This document shows, piece after piece, positions 61,101 through 64,000 of a stretch of DNA of 64,000 nucleotides. How positions within the stretch are numbered: position 1 is the stretch's first letter; each line of letters starts with the position of its first letter. Source of the DNA: Burhinus oedicnemus (Eukaryota; Chordata; Aves; Charadriiformes; Burhinidae); assembly GCA_008921705.1 (NCBI GenBank), contig VFFE01005989.1:76301-140300 (forward strand), given 5' to 3'. Both the position numbers and the translations under genes were made by a program. The notes beneath the pieces were generated by a model. The model saw nothing but the letters and a program-made list of their open reading frames with translations. It was not told the DNA's origin and did no database searches.

Positions 61101-64000
61101 GAACAACAGCTTCAAACCCTTGGGTTCAGTCTCTTTACCCTTTTTTATTTTTCTTTTCTTTGTGGCTTTTCATTCATTACATATGTACTCATAGACTGTA
61201 CTTTCACTCAGTAGAGGCATTTTAAAAAATGCTGAGTACAGGTCTTTTGTGTTTTCTTTTGACACAGTCTGTGTGATTTTGAAAATGGATGGTCAACTTA
61301 TGTGCAAAGCATGTTTTAGGTACCATTTTTCTGTGTTGTAGTGGTTGATGCAGCAACTTAGATTTTGCTGTTCTGAGTCTTGTAAGCGTATTCTAAAAAG
61401 TTTAAATTTTTTTGGAAGGTGGCTCAAAAGTCCTACTTGTACTTTAAGTCTTAGAAAGTTATGGTTACTTCAGTCTTTTATGAAGGTCTTCAATATAAAA
61501 CAAACTCTTGTTATACAGAAAAAGGCTTTTTTATGAAGCAATGCAGATACAGAGACATAGACCAGTAACAGTTGCTTTCCTAACTTTTGATACTTTTCCT
61601 AATGGTATGCAGAGGAATTCCTAATGGAATTACTACAGCATAGTTCAGTTTTAAGTGACTGAAGAGACTCACAGCAAGGGCTGAGGTGAAGGGAAGTGCT
61701 GTGTTCTGTTAGAGCAGTCAATAAATCTTGAAAAAATAGACAATTTTTTTAGATCAGTGAGTCTGTTTTCTACAGGAGATTTTGAAATGTACAGATACTG
61801 CCTTCTGGGTCAAGAATCTTTACATATTTCTGAGAATACTCTCATCAACTTCCACAACTATTAAATTAGAGTTGCTATGAAAAAAAAAAAAATAAAAAGG
61901 ATTTGATATGAGATGGAGTATCTTATGGTCAGAAAGGATGAGAATGCATGATAGAAAGACACACAGATAAGTCATGAAGTGGGAGCTTTTGGATCTGTGT
62001 ATAATGCCCCGCACTTACAAGACCCATGAGTTGAAGAAGACTAAGTGGATTTTAGTACTTGTTAGGTCATTTGACGTGTTAATCTCTTTCATGCCACAAA
62101 GAGAGAACTCTGGGTGAAATATACTGATACAAAAAGTAAGACTGGAGAATGAAAAGAGATCCTGTGTCAAAATTAGACTATAAGATAAATTTAGGTTAGC
62201 AGAAGTAATTTACCCTTCTAGAATTTGGTTAGCATCTGTGATTTTTTTTTTTTTCCTCGCTTTCTGTGTAGAAAAATTACAGGCCTTGTACTTTTCAGAA
62301 GACTCCTTATATCATATAATGCATGCTGTGAAATGACAAATCTTGTTGAAAGTGAAACTTATAAATTCTGAGTCAGTGAATGAGGACTGGGCAGAGGCAA
62401 AAATAGTGTCAGCTCCTAGCTCATTTTTGTTATATCAGCTAGGAATTGGAAATTGCATTGTCTTGATCTTGGAGTGCAAAGACTGCTTTTAGTTTTCCAA
62501 CTTAGACTCAAAATAAAAAACACCAAGATGAATTCTAGTCAGAGACCATACAAAATGCAGTATGTGTTATAAGTCACCTAAGGAAGAGTAAACACCTTCT
62601 ACGAGATAGTAACATTTATACTAGGGTAATATTTGGGAGGAAAAATGTGTTCCTTTGAGGCACTTTTTATATTCGTGGAACTTTTCTTAAAATTCAAAGG
62701 AGAAAAGCTAAATGTTTCCTCATAGTAATTAGTGTCTAACCTCACAGAAACCGATGATATTTGGAAGAATGAAGTTATTGTGTCATTATGGTACGTTTGT
62801 TTTTGCTCTGGAACAGAAAGGGGTATTCGTATGAAATAGAAATCCTTCTTCTCTTTGACAGTTGTTCAGCAAGCAAACAGAAATGAGAAACTTCAGTTGA
62901 CTAAACTGATCCTGGTAAACAAGGTTACTATGAATACAAAAATACCGTTCAGCTAAATCTGTGTTTTTCATTCTTACTGTAATTGCACTAGGAGTTTCAT
63001 GTGTAGTGGTGCATGTTCAGATATGTACTAAGATCAGATTACTTTCTTTTTTTAGTATATAGCTTATGTAGACATTATTCAGATGTGCTGTAAAATGACC
63101 ACAGGCACATATATCTGAAGCAGAAGATCAGGATGAGAAAGTGGTTTTGAAAATGAGATTTTAATAGAAAGGGGTTACAATGTCAATTGCAAGGAGATGT
63201 TAATACTGTGATATTATCAGGACTTCTGACTTCTTGAAAATAGATATTAATCTGTCTTACATTTTCAGGTTCATTTTATTCTATCTTATTTTCAGCAAAG
63301 TTATAGAAGCCTGAAAATACAAGGTTTTTTTCTTTATTTGCTCTGGCTAGACAGGGAGGGAGGAAAGGGTTAAAGGACAGAGCTGCTTAATGCTTCTTTG
63401 GCCCAATCACAGTCTTGAACTTAGTTACAGTCTGGTTTATATCCCTATTCTAGAATCTTGCATATTATCATAAATTTCATAAATTTTTGAGAAGGAAGCC
63501 TTTTTTTTTTTTTTTTTAGCCGTTACTGCACAATGCCAGAAATGTAAGCGGTTTGATACATCAGGTATCTGTTTTAAAAAATATACCCCAAATATCTCAT
63601 GTATCTTTGCAATTTCAAATCCTAGGGCAAATTATCAGATAAAACATCGTTTTGATTCCAGATTCTTTTTTTGGTCATTTGCAACATGGTGGAGGATAAT
63701 ATAGAAACAATTTTGTACAGCACTTACATGGTCTATAAAATCTCCCTTGTAATATATAGTTTCATGACTGTGTTAATTTTTGTACAGCTCATGCTTCTCA
63801 GTCTTTGTTCAACTGAGGCTCTTAAAGGAAGTTATTTTAATGAAATGACAGATCCTTACATGGGACTGGGTCTGTTTATAATATACTTACTACAATATAT
63901 GTCAAATAGATGTTTAGACACTTCTGTTATTTATGTTTACAGAAGCATACTTAAGATGTAAACATACATAATGTGAAATAAAAGGAAAGTTACTGCTTTG
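46052..64000 (+). CDS. PPP4R4: Protein phosphatase 4 regulatory subunit 4 (PPP4R4), 5' part only
   Basis: PPP4R4 (also called PP4R4/KIAA1622) is a HEAT-repeat regulatory subunit that binds the PP4 catalytic subunit in the cytoplasm. Two coding exons are seen: 46052-46168 and 46669-46742. They join in frame to give MHP...[48 protein letters not shown] and AVYLL, matching the start of the family. The upstream ATG (46052) is preferred because the vertebrate protein also begins MHP with six variable residues before MDFS; the inner ATG (46079) has the better Kozak context. The third exon was searched for and not seen, so the rest of the gene lies beyond 64000. Coding extends to the window edge only as an open gene span. 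Confidence 0.95.
46169..46668 (+). other. PPP4R4: PPP4R4 intron 1
   Basis: A 500-bp GT-AG intron, AT-rich, acceptor cttgacag. No element recognised. Confidence 0.9.
46669..46742 (+). CDS. PPP4R4: PPP4R4 coding exon 2
   Basis: 74 nt encoding [19 protein letters not shown] and AVYLL plus two bases of a Ser codon. Donor CAG|GTATTT, phase 2. Confidence 0.93.
52144..52172. repeat. A29 homopolymer
   Basis: Uninterrupted A run in PPP4R4 intron 2 with no retroelement recognised beside it. Confidence 0.9.
54492..54513. repeat. G22 homopolymer at a CR1 edge
   Basis: Twenty-two consecutive G, joined to the 5' truncation point of the CR1 that begins at 54514. Confidence 0.95.
54514..55415 (+). mobile_element. 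CR1 LINE, 5' truncated, sense to PPP4R4
   Basis: Starts within the RT domain ([13 protein letters not shown], altered from the usual FADD text), continues [44 protein letters not shown] and [16 protein letters not shown], and ends with aaggtcccttccaacctaag and attctatgattctgtg, the avian CR1 3' terminus. Several frameshifts and one in-frame stop near 54777. Plus strand. Confidence 0.94.
57485..57590. repeat. Two-copy tandem duplication, about 53-bp unit
   Basis: Unit 1 begins cttatgagaatagttttacg and unit 2 begins cgtatgagaatagctttgtg; both continue tacaaattgtc(g/a)atta(c/t)g(t/c)ccct. They are adjacent, with an inserted T run between, and differ at about six positions. Confidence 0.88.
59077..59186 (+). 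repeat. Unclassified dispersed repeat, copy A
   Basis: Matches 61977-62083 in the same orientation. Shared text includes agcttttggatct, gtgtataatgcc and gttgaagaaga. Family unknown. Confidence 0.85.
61977..62083 (+). repeat. Unclassified dispersed repeat, copy B
   Basis: Second copy of 59077-59186, about 2.9 kb downstream, roughly 85% identical by eye with two 3-base indels. Flanks do not match. Confidence 0.85.

Larger units (their letters stand above)
46743..64000 (+). other. PPP4R4: PPP4R4 intron 2 (continues past the window)
   Basis: More than 17 kb of mostly unique AT-rich sequence with no recognised exon. It contains an A29 run (52144-52172), a G22 run next to a CR1 (54492-55415), a tandem duplication (57485-57590), a pair of unclassified repeats (59077-59186, 61977-62083) and a T run near 63501. 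Open frames inside have no recognisable domain. Confidence 0.75.

Noticed and set aside
1..64000. CRISPR arrays, prokaryotic operons, integrons or phage genes
   Set aside because: The sequence is intron-bearing vertebrate DNA. The only regular arrays are minisatellites without spacers.

Overview
The window is vertebrate nuclear DNA, almost certainly from a bird. It carries several CR1 LINE fragments whose 3' ends read like the avian ATTCTATG-type terminus, a decayed class I endogenous retrovirus, and two split genes that lie in the same neighbourhood on human 14q32: DDX24 and PPP4R4. No prokaryotic or plasmid feature was seen. No family or database search could be run; all family assignments rest on motifs recognised by eye.

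Layout. Bases 1 to about 8.8 kb are intergenic, with two CR1 fragments (1918-2135, 4899-5285) and a pentamer minisatellite (3164-3269). From 8827 to about 13.4 kb lies a broken retroviral pol locus bracketed by two 165-bp direct repeats; the RT and integrase catalytic residues are still readable, gag is not seen and env is mostly gone. From about 16.9 to 34.2 kb lies DDX24 on the minus strand. I resolve all eight coding exons (33714 down to 17629, 2403 nt, 800 residues plus stop) and a noncoding first exon in a CpG island. Its introns hold a long same-sense CR1 (21259-22840), an older CR1 (about 26212-26665) and simple repeats.

The DDX24 CpG island (about 33.95-34.64 kb) has a perfect CRE palindrome and an NRF1-like site, and is flanked by a decamer minisatellite (34644-34772). 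From 34.8 to 45.0 kb is intergenic sequence with an ancient CR1/L3-like copy (about 38.9-39.7 kb) and a younger CR1 (43809-44930). A second CpG island (about 45.0-46.05 kb, with a 20-N gap) is the start of PPP4R4 on the plus strand. Its exons 1 (46052-46168) and 2 (46669-46742) are present; the rest of the window to 64000 appears to be intron 2, with one more CR1, a local tandem duplication and a two-copy unclassified repeat.

The two genes are divergently transcribed and about 12 kb apart. DDX24 is a DEAD-box RNA helicase of nucleolus/nucleoplasm; PPP4R4 is a regulatory subunit of protein phosphatase 4. Nothing indicates that they act in one pathway. I found no previously undescribed system. 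The most useful second looks are the ambiguous (possibly GC-AG) last intron of DDX24, the ERV locus, and the unclassified repeat pair in PPP4R4 intron 2.
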